Positions 57,527 to 64,000 of a stretch of 64,000 nucleotides of DNA are shown piece by piece; within the stretch, counting starts at the first letter, position 1, and every line of letters begins with the position of its first letter. This DNA is from Saprospiraceae bacterium (GTDB taxonomy: Bacteria > Bacteroidota > Bacteroidia > Chitinophagales > Saprospiraceae): the NCBI GenBank assembly GCA_016787345.1, contig JAEUUU010000130.1, positions 1-64,000 on the forward strand. The letters run 5' to 3'. A program made the position numbers and the translations under genes. Below the pieces are notes generated by a model that did not search any database, was not told the DNA's origin, and saw nothing but the letters and a program-made list of their open reading frames with translations.

Positions 57527-59035
57527 TCAGCCGCGGCTCCACGTCGCCCCGTCTTTCCCATCCTTCACCGTGATACCGGCAGCTGCCAGGGCGTCGCGGA
57601 TTTTGTCGCTGGTCGCCCAGTCTTTTTGAGCGCGGGCGCCGGCGCGGATGTCGAGAATGAGTTGCATGAGACCGTCGACCGTCTGGTTGTCGGCGCCCGC
57701 CCCGGCTTCATCCTGCAGCCCGAGAATATCGAACAGGAAGGTCTGGAAAGCCGTTTTGAGGCGTTCGATCACCCAGGGTGACAAGGCGCCGGCGGGCAAC
57801 TGGCCGTTGGCGTATTTATGCACGTAGCTGCCGAGTTCGCTGAGCGCCGCCAACACGATAGCCGTGTTGAAATCGTCGTCGAGGCCCTGGTAGGCGTCTT
57901 CGATGGCCGTCAAAACAGCGCGGTCGGTATCGCTTTCGGAGCCGTCGTAATCGGCAGGATCAACGCTCAGGCTTTGCAACAACTGGTTGGTATCCATCAG
58001 TTTGCGATAGCCTTTTTCGGCGGCCTGCAGCGCCTCGTCGGTGATGTCGAGCGTGCTGCGGTAGTGGGCCATGAGCATAAAAAAGCGCACCACCATCGGC
58101 GAATAGCCTTTGGTGACGTGCGGGCTGTCGCCGCTGAACAGTTCGTGGGGTGTGATCGTATTGCCGTCCGATTTCGACATTTTTTTGCCGTTGAGGAGCA
58201 GCATGTTGGCATGCATCCAGAAACGGGCGGGCGCACAGCCGCAAGCGCCGAAATTCTGCGCCACTTCGTTTTCGTGGTGCGGGAATTTCAGGTCGGAGCC
58301 GCCGCCGTGGATGTCGAAGGTTTGGCCCAGATACTTGGTGCTCATGGCGCTGCATTCGAGGTGCCAGCCGGGGAACCCGACCGACCAGGGGCTTTTCCAG
58401 ACCATGATGTCCTGCGGCCGGGCTTTCATCCAGATGGCGAAATCGGCAGGGTGGTCTTTTTCATCCTGGTTTTTGAGTTCGCGGGTTTCGGCAAAGAGGT
58501 CGTCTACCACGCGGCCGCTCACCGAGCCGTACACGCCCGGTTTGTTTTCGATGAATTTGCGCACGTTGAAATACACCGAGCCATTGCGTTCGTAGGCCAG
58601 GCCGTTATCGAGGATAGCTTGCACCATTTCGATCTGCTCGGGGATATGCCCCGTAGCGCGGGGTTCGATGCTGGGCGGAAGGGTATTGAAAATACGCATC
58701 ATGTCGTGGAAACCCAGCGTGTATTTCTGTGCCACTTCCATGGGTTCGAGTTGCGCAACGCGGGAGCCTTTAGCCATGCGGTCTTCGCCGTCGTCGGTCA
58801 GGTGACCTACGTCGGTGATGTTGCGTACGTAGCGCACCCGGTAGCCCAGGTGGCGAAAATAGCGGTGAATCACGTCGAAGCTGACATACGTGCGGCAGTT
58901 GCCCAGGTGGGCGTCGGAGTACACGGTCGGGCCGCACACGTACATGCCGATATGGCCGGGTTCGAGGGGCGAAAAGGGTTCTTTCTGACCACTGAGGGTG
59001 TTGTAGATCTTGAGCGGGCGTTGTTCGATAGTCAT
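57527..59035 (-). CDS. cysS: Cysteinyl-tRNA synthetase
   Basis: The start at 59035 (MTIEQRPLKIYNTLSGQKEP) gives 502 residues. The class I motifs are HLGN (the HIGH motif) at 43-46 and KMSKS at 285-289. Zn-binding Cys34 lies in MYVCGPTVY, and further ligands in GWHLECSAM and HHENEVAQ. The C-terminal anticodon-binding part (AQKDWATSDKIRDALAAAGI) is complete. It charges tRNA-Cys. A frame extension to 59089 is ignored because the TAnnTTTG element is immediately upstream of 59035. Confidence 0.96.
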   Translation of the reverse strand: MTIEQRPLKIYNTLSGQKEPFSPLEPGHIGMYVCGPTVYSDAHLGNCRTYVSFDVIHRYFRHLGYRVRYVRNITDVGHLTDDGEDRMAKGSRVAQLEPMEVAQKYTLGFHDMMRIFNTLPPSIEPRATGHIPEQIEMVQAILDNGLAYERNGSVYFNVRKFIENKPGVYGSVSGRVVDDLFAETRELKNQDEKDHPADFAIWMKARPQDIMVWKSPWSVGFPGWHLECSAMSTKYLGQTFDIHGGGSDLKFPHHENEVAQNFGACGCAPARFWMHANMLLLNGKKMSKSDGNTITPHELFSGDSPHVTKGYSPMVVRFFMLMAHYRSTLDITDEALQAAEKGYRKLMDTNQLLQSLSVDPADYDGSESDTDRAVLTAIEDAYQGLDDDFNTAIVLAALSELGSYVHKYANGQLPAGALSPWVIERLKTAFQTFLFDILGLQDEAGAGADNQTVDGLMQLILDIRAGARAQKDWATSDKIRDALAAAGITVKDGKDGATWSRG

Positions 59036-59039
59036 GGTG

Positions 59040-59047
59040 CAAAGGTA
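59040..59047 (-). promoter_or_regulatory. Possible cysS promoter -7 element, nearly leaderless
   Basis: TACCTTTG on the minus strand (59047-59040) lies only 4 nt before the ATG at 59035. If it is the -7 element, transcription would begin at or inside the start codon region, or the start codon is misplaced. Confidence 0.35.
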
Positions 59048-59153
59048 GGAAAGGAATTGCAGACAGAAAATTGCAACCAAGCGCACCAATGCCGGCGATT
59101 TGTCGCAACTTTCCCTCCCTCAAAACCAACATTTTTTTCAAAAAATTCCGTCC

Positions 59154-60065
59154 ATGCACCGCCGCAATTTTGTCAAAAGCACCCTGGCCCTCAGCGCCGC
59201 CCCTGCCGCCCTTTTTGCCGCCAACGATCAAACAACACCCGCCGCCGGACAGCCCTTCCGCCTTCGTTACGCGCCCCACGACGGCATGTTCCGCCAGTCG
59301 GCCGGACCCGACATCCTCGACCAGCTGCGTTTTATGGCCGACCAGGGCTTTACCGCCTTCGAAGACAACGGCATGAGCAGCCGCGAACCGGCCCTGCAGG
59401 AAAAAATGGGCGCCCTCATGAACCAGCTCGGCATCGCCATGGGCGTGTTCGTGGCCCATAAAATTTACTGGTCGGAGCCCAACCTCGCCTCCGGCAACAA
59501 AGACAAACGCGAAGAATTCCTGCGCGATATCCGCAACGCCGTTGAGGTCGCCAAACGCTGCAACGCCAAATGGATGACCGTCGTGCCCGGCCACGTCGAC
59601 CTCCGCCTCAACAAAGACTACCAAACCGCCCACGTGGTCGAATCGCTGCGCCGCGCCGCCGATATCCTCGAACCCCACGGCCTTGTAATGGTGCTCGAAC
59701 CGCTCAACTTCCGCGACCATCCTGGGCTGTTCCTCACCGACGTTCCCCAAACCTACCTGATCTGCCGGGCCGTCAACAGCCCTGCCTGCAAAATCCTCTA
59801 CGACCTTTACCACATCCAGATTCAGCACGGCAACCTGATCCCCAATATCGACGCGGCCTGGGACGAAATCGCCTACTTCCAGATCGGCGACAACCCCGGC
59901 CGCAAGGAACCGACCACCGGCGAAATCAACTACAAAAACGTGTTCAAACACATCCACAACAAAGGTTATACCGGCATTCTTGGGATGGAACACGGCAACT
60001 CGAAAGAAGGCAAGGACGGGGAAATGGCAGTGATCAAAGCCTACCGGGAAGTCGACAGTTATTAA
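59154..60065 (+). CDS. Exported TIM-barrel protein of the hydroxypyruvate isomerase type
   Basis: The start at 59154 gives 303 residues beginning MHRRNFVKSTLALSAAPAAL, a twin-arginine (Tat) signal, so the folded protein is probably exported. The rest is an AP-endonuclease-2-like/xylose-isomerase-like TIM barrel: MADQGFTAFEDNGM, AKWMTVVPGHVDLRLNKDYQ, GLVMVLEPLNFRDHPGLFLT, KILYDLYHIQIQHGNLI and GILGMEHGNSKEGKDG. Metal ligands Glu, Asp/His and Glu in the usual places (LEPLN, DLYHIQ, GMEHG) are kept. The exact sugar or keto-acid substrate is unknown. Confidence 0.88.
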   Translation: MHRRNFVKSTLALSAAPAALFAANDQTTPAAGQPFRLRYAPHDGMFRQSAGPDILDQLRFMADQGFTAFEDNGMSSREPALQEKMGALMNQLGIAMGVFVAHKIYWSEPNLASGNKDKREEFLRDIRNAVEVAKRCNAKWMTVVPGHVDLRLNKDYQTAHVVESLRRAADILEPHGLVMVLEPLNFRDHPGLFLTDVPQTYLICRAVNSPACKILYDLYHIQIQHGNLIPNIDAAWDEIAYFQIGDNPGRKEPTTGEINYKNVFKHIHNKGYTGILGMEHGNSKEGKDGEMAVIKAYREVDSY

Positions 60066-60179
60066 AAATTTGCCGTTGCGGGTCGCCAGCCGGTTCTCCG
60101 GCCCGCCTTTCCGCCCGATGGTCGAATCGGCCCGCCGGCAGCGCGGGCAGGCAGCCTATGTTTGTCCAAAATTTGGACT

Positions 60180-60632
60180 ATGAAAACAATGCTGCTCCCC
60201 GCGCTGCTGGCGCTCGGCCTGTTCGGCCTTTCTCCCACCCTTTCCGCCCAGAAAAAAACCGCCGACGAGGTGGCCGTAATGGAATGCCTGCTCGATTACA
60301 TGGACGGCGGCACCTATGGCGATACCACGCGCCTGATCCGGGCTTTTCACCCCTCCGCATCCATGAAATTTGTGGACAACAAAACCGGCGAATTCAAAGA
60401 CGTGCCCATCGCCGACTTCCTCAACCGCGCCAAAGCCGGCGCCGGCAAAACCCAGGACCGCCAGTGCCGCATCACCTATTACAAGGTCACCGGTTCGGCC
60501 GCCCAGGGCGCCGTGGTGTGCGAATACCCGAACTTCCGCTTTCTCGATTATTTCAGTTTGCTGAAAATCAATGGAGAATGGAAGATCGTAAGCAAGGTGT
60601 TCTACCGGGAGGAAAAGACGGGAAATAAATAG
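60180..60632 (+). CDS. Exported NTF2-like (lumazine-binding-like) protein
   Basis: The start at 60180 (MKTMLLPALLALGLFGLSPT) gives a 150-residue protein with signal peptide, cleaved near LSAQKK. The mature part resembles the Lumazine_bd_2 / NTF2-like family: VAVMECLLDYMDGGTYGDTT, IRAFHPSASMKFVDNKTGEF and FSLLKINGEWKIVSKVFYRE. Its biochemical role is unknown. It lies 114 bp after the TIM-barrel gene and is convergent with the CotH gene. Confidence 0.8.
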   Translation: MKTMLLPALLALGLFGLSPTLSAQKKTADEVAVMECLLDYMDGGTYGDTTRLIRAFHPSASMKFVDNKTGEFKDVPIADFLNRAKAGAGKTQDRQCRITYYKVTGSAAQGAVVCEYPNFRFLDYFSLLKINGEWKIVSKVFYREEKTGNK

Positions 60633-60638
60633 GGCCTT

Positions 60639-62177
60639 TTACATTTTTCTTTTTACCAACACCTGCTGCCGGCTTTGTCCTGCCGCCTCGATGTGCAAAA
60701 AATACACCCCCTCGGGCAGCTCGTGCAGCGGCACGACCAGGGGCGCTACGGGCGCATCCCAAACCCAGCTTTGACTGAACTGCCCGGTCGCGGCATACAG
60801 GCTGAGGCGCATGGGCGCGGGATAAAACACGGGCTGAAACCGGACGTACAGCCAGTCGGACGCCGGGTTGGGGTAAACCAGCACTTCGGGCAATGAAAGA
60901 CCCGGCTCCTCCGCCGCGCTCAGCAGGCCGGCGATCTGACTCAGCGTGCTGTCGCCCCGCAGGCCCAGGAATGGTTTTATGCCGTAGGGCGTATGGCTGT
61001 CGATAGTTTGGGTAAAGCCGTTGTGAAAATCGGCCACATCGTAGCCGTAATCGAGCGTGCGGTACACGTCGGCCACGGCGGCCGGGGTGATGAGTTGGTG
61101 CAGACTGTCGATGCGCGGAAAGATGGAGTCGGGCAGTACGATCAGCCGCGTGAGCGTATCGAGGTAGCGGATGTATTGTTCGCGGAAAGCCGGCACGGCC
61201 AGCAATTGCGTGGCCAGGGGGCGCGGCATGTCGGGGTGTTGCCATTCCAGGGCGTTCCGCCGTGCCCAGTCGATATTCAGCCAATCGACCCCGAAGGTAT
61301 TATCGGTGTCGTAGGTGATAAATTCGAAGCGGCCGGTGGCTGGATTATCGTAGAGGTAGTAATTATTCTGGAGGTAAAAATAGTCGTCCCAGTTGCCCGT
61401 CGCCACGTCGATGGCGTAGGCTTTGAGCACCTGATCGACGTTCAGTATCTGGCTGATTTCGGCGGGATAATCGGCGTCGACAGGCTGGTTGAGCACGGTG
61501 ATGAGGGTGACCAAACGGCTGTAATCGTCTTCTTCTTCGTTGGTTTTCAGGTCGTAGGCGCGTTCTTCGGGGTTGTTGAGGAGATTTTTGTAGGTCTGTT
61601 CGTTGGGGCCCAGGTAGGCGAGGTTGGCCGGCCAGGTGCATTTGTAGAGGTTGCCGTCGTTGTCGGGGTAGGTACGGCCCAGCCATTGTTTGTCGAGTTC
61701 TTCGATATTGGTGTACAGGCCCCGGTACTGCTGGTTGATGTAGAGCCGAACGAAAGCCGCGCGGCGTTCGGGCATGCCGGCTTTTTTCCAGACTTCGTAA
61801 AAAAGTTTTTCGCGCACCAGGGTCGGGTCGTTGTGCTGGGCGCGCAAGCTGAGTTTGCGCACGCCCTGGTATTCGCGGCCCGGCGCGTATTCGTTGAAGC
61901 TGATTTTGAATGATTTTTTGGCCGCGGCCAGCGAGGTGTTGCCGCGCAGGCGCAGGCCCGCGTCGTAGAGGGTGTCGCGGGTGGCGCCGTCGTCGAAGAT
62001 AAACCGGGCGCGGTAGTAGTGCTCGTTTTCCTGGGTGGCGATGAACTGCTGGAGCGAATCGGCGGGCAGTTCGAGGTAGATCGCCCCGACGATGCGGTCG
62101 TCGTAGAGGGCGCTGGACTGGGCAATCAGGATGCTCGATAGGCCGAGGAAGCATGCAAGTAATGCGTGGTTTTTCAT
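60639..62177 (-). CDS. Secreted CotH kinase family protein with T9SS type A sorting domain
   Basis: The start at 62177 (MKNHALLACFLGLSSILIAQ) gives 512 residues with a signal peptide; an upstream open frame overlaps the next gene and is ignored. The CotH-type atypical kinase domain shows LRLRGNTSLAAAKKSFKISF, GLYTNIEELDKQWLG, VATGNWDDYFYLQNNYYLYD and FITYDTDNTFG with the metal-binding DTD. The last 80 residues are a T9SS sorting domain (EVLVYPNPASDWLYVRFQPV to VLVKRKM). CotH proteins phosphorylate spore-coat proteins in Bacillus; secreted bacterial relatives have unknown substrates. Confidence 0.9.
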   Translation of the reverse strand: MKNHALLACFLGLSSILIAQSSALYDDRIVGAIYLELPADSLQQFIATQENEHYYRARFIFDDGATRDTLYDAGLRLRGNTSLAAAKKSFKISFNEYAPGREYQGVRKLSLRAQHNDPTLVREKLFYEVWKKAGMPERRAAFVRLYINQQYRGLYTNIEELDKQWLGRTYPDNDGNLYKCTWPANLAYLGPNEQTYKNLLNNPEERAYDLKTNEEEDDYSRLVTLITVLNQPVDADYPAEISQILNVDQVLKAYAIDVATGNWDDYFYLQNNYYLYDNPATGRFEFITYDTDNTFGVDWLNIDWARRNALEWQHPDMPRPLATQLLAVPAFREQYIRYLDTLTRLIVLPDSIFPRIDSLHQLITPAAVADVYRTLDYGYDVADFHNGFTQTIDSHTPYGIKPFLGLRGDSTLSQIAGLLSAAEEPGLSLPEVLVYPNPASDWLYVRFQPVFYPAPMRLSLYAATGQFSQSWVWDAPVAPLVVPLHELPEGVYFLHIEAAGQSRQQVLVKRKM

Positions 62178-62265
62178 GGCCGTGAAGTTATGCGACTGCT
62201 CCGGAATACTCCGCACAAGCAGAATATCGAATCGACAACTATGCTGTGCAGCAAGAGGTATAAAT

Positions 62266-62709
62266 TTATTTTTTCCCGTAAAAATCGTACAATGAAGAAG
62301 CCATGGAGAAAAACGCGAGATGGAAAGCCGCCGAGTCCTGATAAGGATAATGTACCAGAGACCAACCGCCGTGAGGATGCGCGTAACTCCAAACCGAGCT
62401 CGAATCATGTGTGGCTGCCAAAGCGATCCGCACGTTGGCATTCGGCGACTGAGGGCCGTAAATTCCGAATACCTGAATACTGTCGTTGGCAAGGGCTGTC
62501 ACCGTCAGGTCGGCTGGTGTGGAAGTTTCGTTGTCGGGGTTAAAGGTTTGATGAATCAGGATACCGTGATAGATGCCGGCAGCTTGCTCATTGGGAGGCA
62601 ATGCGGGAGGCGGGACAACCGGAGGATCAGGCTCGTTCGGGGTTTCATTTTTTTCGCATCCTGAGGCCAGGGCGCAAAGCAGCAGCAAGAAGGCAGAAAT
62701 TCTTAACAT
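62266..62709 (-). CDS. Small proline-rich lipoprotein of unknown function
   Basis: This 147-residue protein has a lipoprotein signal (MLRISAFLLLLCALASGC, Cys18), a Pro-rich linker (PNEPDPPVVPPPALPP) and a small beta-rich domain (AGIYHGILIHQTFNPDNETS, SIQVFGIYGP). Its end lies 88 bp before the CotH start on the same strand. I do not recognise the domain. A function in the envelope is inferred only from the lipobox. Confidence 0.72.
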   Translation of the reverse strand: MLRISAFLLLLCALASGCEKNETPNEPDPPVVPPPALPPNEQAAGIYHGILIHQTFNPDNETSTPADLTVTALANDSIQVFGIYGPQSPNANVRIALAATHDSSSVWSYAHPHGGWSLVHYPYQDSAAFHLAFFSMASSLYDFYGKK

Positions 62710-62859
62710 GGCGTTTCGTTTAATAAGATTAACGAGCGCCGCTTACGATTCGCCGCTGATAGATTATGCTCCGCCATGTCGGGGATTGGCGTAAGCGGAA
62801 AAAACGACAATGTGTTGGATTCCGAACAGACCAACCTTGCACTCCTTCTAATATTAAAC

Positions 62860-63261
62860 TCACCACTCAAACTCCACCACCTGCTCCACACCATCGCCCA
62901 GGCTCAGCGCCACGGGGCAGGTGCGGCCGGCGGTTTCGAGCAGCTGGCGGTCGCGTTCGGAGAAGTCGCGTTTGGGCATGATGAGCCGGATTTCCACACG
63001 GGCGATGCGGCGCGGATTGGCGGCCATGATCTTGGTCACTTCGGCGCGGGCGCCGGTGATGTCGAGTTCGCGGCTGCGGGCGCTGATGCCCATGATGGTC
63101 ATCATGCAGGAAGCCAGGGAGGTGGCGCAGAGGTCGGTGGGCGAAAAAGCTTCGCCGCGGCCCTGGTTGTCGAGCGGGGCGTCGGTGATGATCTCGATAC
63201 CGGATTGCAGGTGGGTGGCGCGGGTGCGCAGATCGCCGAGGTATTCTACTTTGGATGTCAT
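62860..63261 (-). CDS. OsmC family peroxiredoxin-like protein
   Basis: This 133-residue protein has the OsmC fold with the two conserved Cys, C52 in CATSLASCMM and C115 in RTCPVALSLG, and the SPTDLCATSLASCM helix. OsmC proteins reduce organic hydroperoxides. The length is typical of the YhfA-like subgroup. It is separated from phoH by 16 bp on the same strand, so the two are probably an operon. Confidence 0.9.
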   Translation of the reverse strand: MTSKVEYLGDLRTRATHLQSGIEIITDAPLDNQGRGEAFSPTDLCATSLASCMMTIMGISARSRELDITGARAEVTKIMAANPRRIARVEIRLIMPKRDFSERDRQLLETAGRTCPVALSLGDGVEQVVEFEW

Positions 63262-63277
63262 GCGGGACGGGTCGGTG

Positions 63278-64000
63278 TTATTTTTGTTCGCCGGCTTCGG
63301 GTTTGGCTTCTTCGAGCGGCTCGTTATCGGCGTTTTGCGCGGCTTTTTTGCGTTCGCGGCGGGCGCGCTCCTCTGTTTCGACGATGTCGTAGGCTTTGAT
63401 GATTTCCTTCACGAGGCGGTGGCGCACCACGTCTTCGGCGGTGAGGTTGACGATCGCGATACCGTCGATGCCGTTGAGGATGGCCATGGCCTGCACCAGT
63501 CCCGATTTCTGGTGGTGGGGCAGGTCGATCTGGGTCAGGTCGCCGGTGATGATACACTTGGCGTTGGGCCCGATACGGGTGAGGAACATCTTGAGTTGCA
63601 GGGGCGTGGCGTTCTGGGCCTCGTCGAGGATGATGTAGGCGTTGTCGAGCGTACGGCCGCGCATAAAAGCCAGGGGCGCGATCTCGATGACGCGGTTTTC
63701 CATGAAAAAGTTGAGCTTGTCCATGGGTAGCATGTCGTCGAGCGCGTCGTAGAGCGGGCGCAGGTAGGGGTCGACTTTTTCCTTGAGGTCGCCGGGCAAA
63801 AAGCCGAGGTTTTCGCCGGCTTCGACGGCCGGGCGGGTGAGCACGATCTTTTTTATCAGCTTGTTTTTGAGTGCGCGCACGGCCATGGCGACGGCCGTGT
63901 AGGTTTTGCCGGTGCCGGCCGGACCGATGGCGAACACGATGTCGTTGTTTTCGCAGGCTTCGACGAGGCGTTTCTGGTTGCGGGTTTTGGCCTTGATGGG
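63278..64000 (-). CDS. phoH: PhoH-like ATPase (5' end beyond window)
   Basis: The frame stays open to the window edge, so the N-terminal third is missing. The visible 240 residues include [20 protein letters not shown], Walker [32 protein letters not shown], Walker [21 protein letters not shown] and [10 protein letters not shown]. These define the PhoH superfamily I-like NTPase, likely RNA-related. A charged Lys/Glu/Arg-rich C-terminal tail follows. The next gene, 16 bp downstream, is an OsmC protein. Confidence 0.93.
   Translation of the reverse strand, partial: PIKAKTRNQKRLVEACENNDIVFAIGPAGTGKTYTAVAMAVRALKNKLIKKIVLTRPAVEAGENLGFLPGDLKEKVDPYLRPLYDALDDMLPMDKLNFFMENRVIEIAPLAFMRGRTLDNAYIILDEAQNATPLQLKMFLTRIGPNAKCIITGDLTQIDLPHHQKSGLVQAMAILNGIDGIAIVNLTAEDVVRHRLVKEIIKAYDIVETEERARRERKKAAQNADNEPLEEAKPEAGEQK

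Overview
The window is a GC-rich (roughly 57%) stretch of a Bacteroidota chromosome, most likely from the Saprospiria (Lewinella/Haliscomenobacter-like). Supporting signs are four proteins with type IX secretion C-terminal domains, a MurF-Alr fusion, a DUF4175 protein, an OmpA protein with calcium-binding-type repeats, a near absence of strong Shine-Dalgarno sites, and several promoters of the TTTG / TAnnTTTG type. These taxonomic statements are inference from gene content.

Layout. Positions 1-10123 hold an apparent operon of at least five tandem paralogues (first one cut by the window edge) that look like two-barrel BPI/LBP-type TULIP lipid-binding proteins without signal peptides, followed by a pentapeptide-repeat protein. 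From 10.1 to 12 kb there are small exported proteins and a membrane protein. From 12.2 to 19.4 kb lie a pyruvate:ferredoxin oxidoreductase, its probable NAD(P)-linked electron-transfer partner and an AspT-type antiporter. From 19.4 to 25.4 kb is an accessory region: an antitoxin-like DUF6922 gene with a wrecked AbiEii partner, a T9SS cargo protein, then an AT-rich block whose three intact genes (ADP-ribosylglycohydrolase, lipoprotein, TIR protein) are each bounded by matching short inverted repeats and separated by long imperfect palindromes, as expected for integron gene cassettes. It ends in SSB and tyrosine-recombinase remnants.

From 25.4 to 36.6 kb: a T9SS type B protein, a repeat cluster, alanine dehydrogenase, TsaE, MurF-Alr, a tRNA(CAU) gene split after the anticodon by a 682-nt group I intron carrying an HNH endonuclease gene, and a DUF3108/flippase pair next to an OmpA protein. 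From 36.8 to 64 kb: mostly housekeeping genes (GLFV dehydrogenase, FeoAB, LigA, CysS, a POT transporter, OsmC, PhoH) mixed with T9SS cargo proteins, lipoproteins and an arginase-fold pseudoenzyme. Non-coding gaps here are filled with families of hairpin-forming and low-complexity repeats.

The parts most worth follow-up are the TULIP tandem array, the integron-like cassette block with its TIR and ADP-ribosylglycohydrolase cargo, and the intron-split tRNA. All family assignments come from reading translated sequence by eye and from recall of family motifs; no database search was run.
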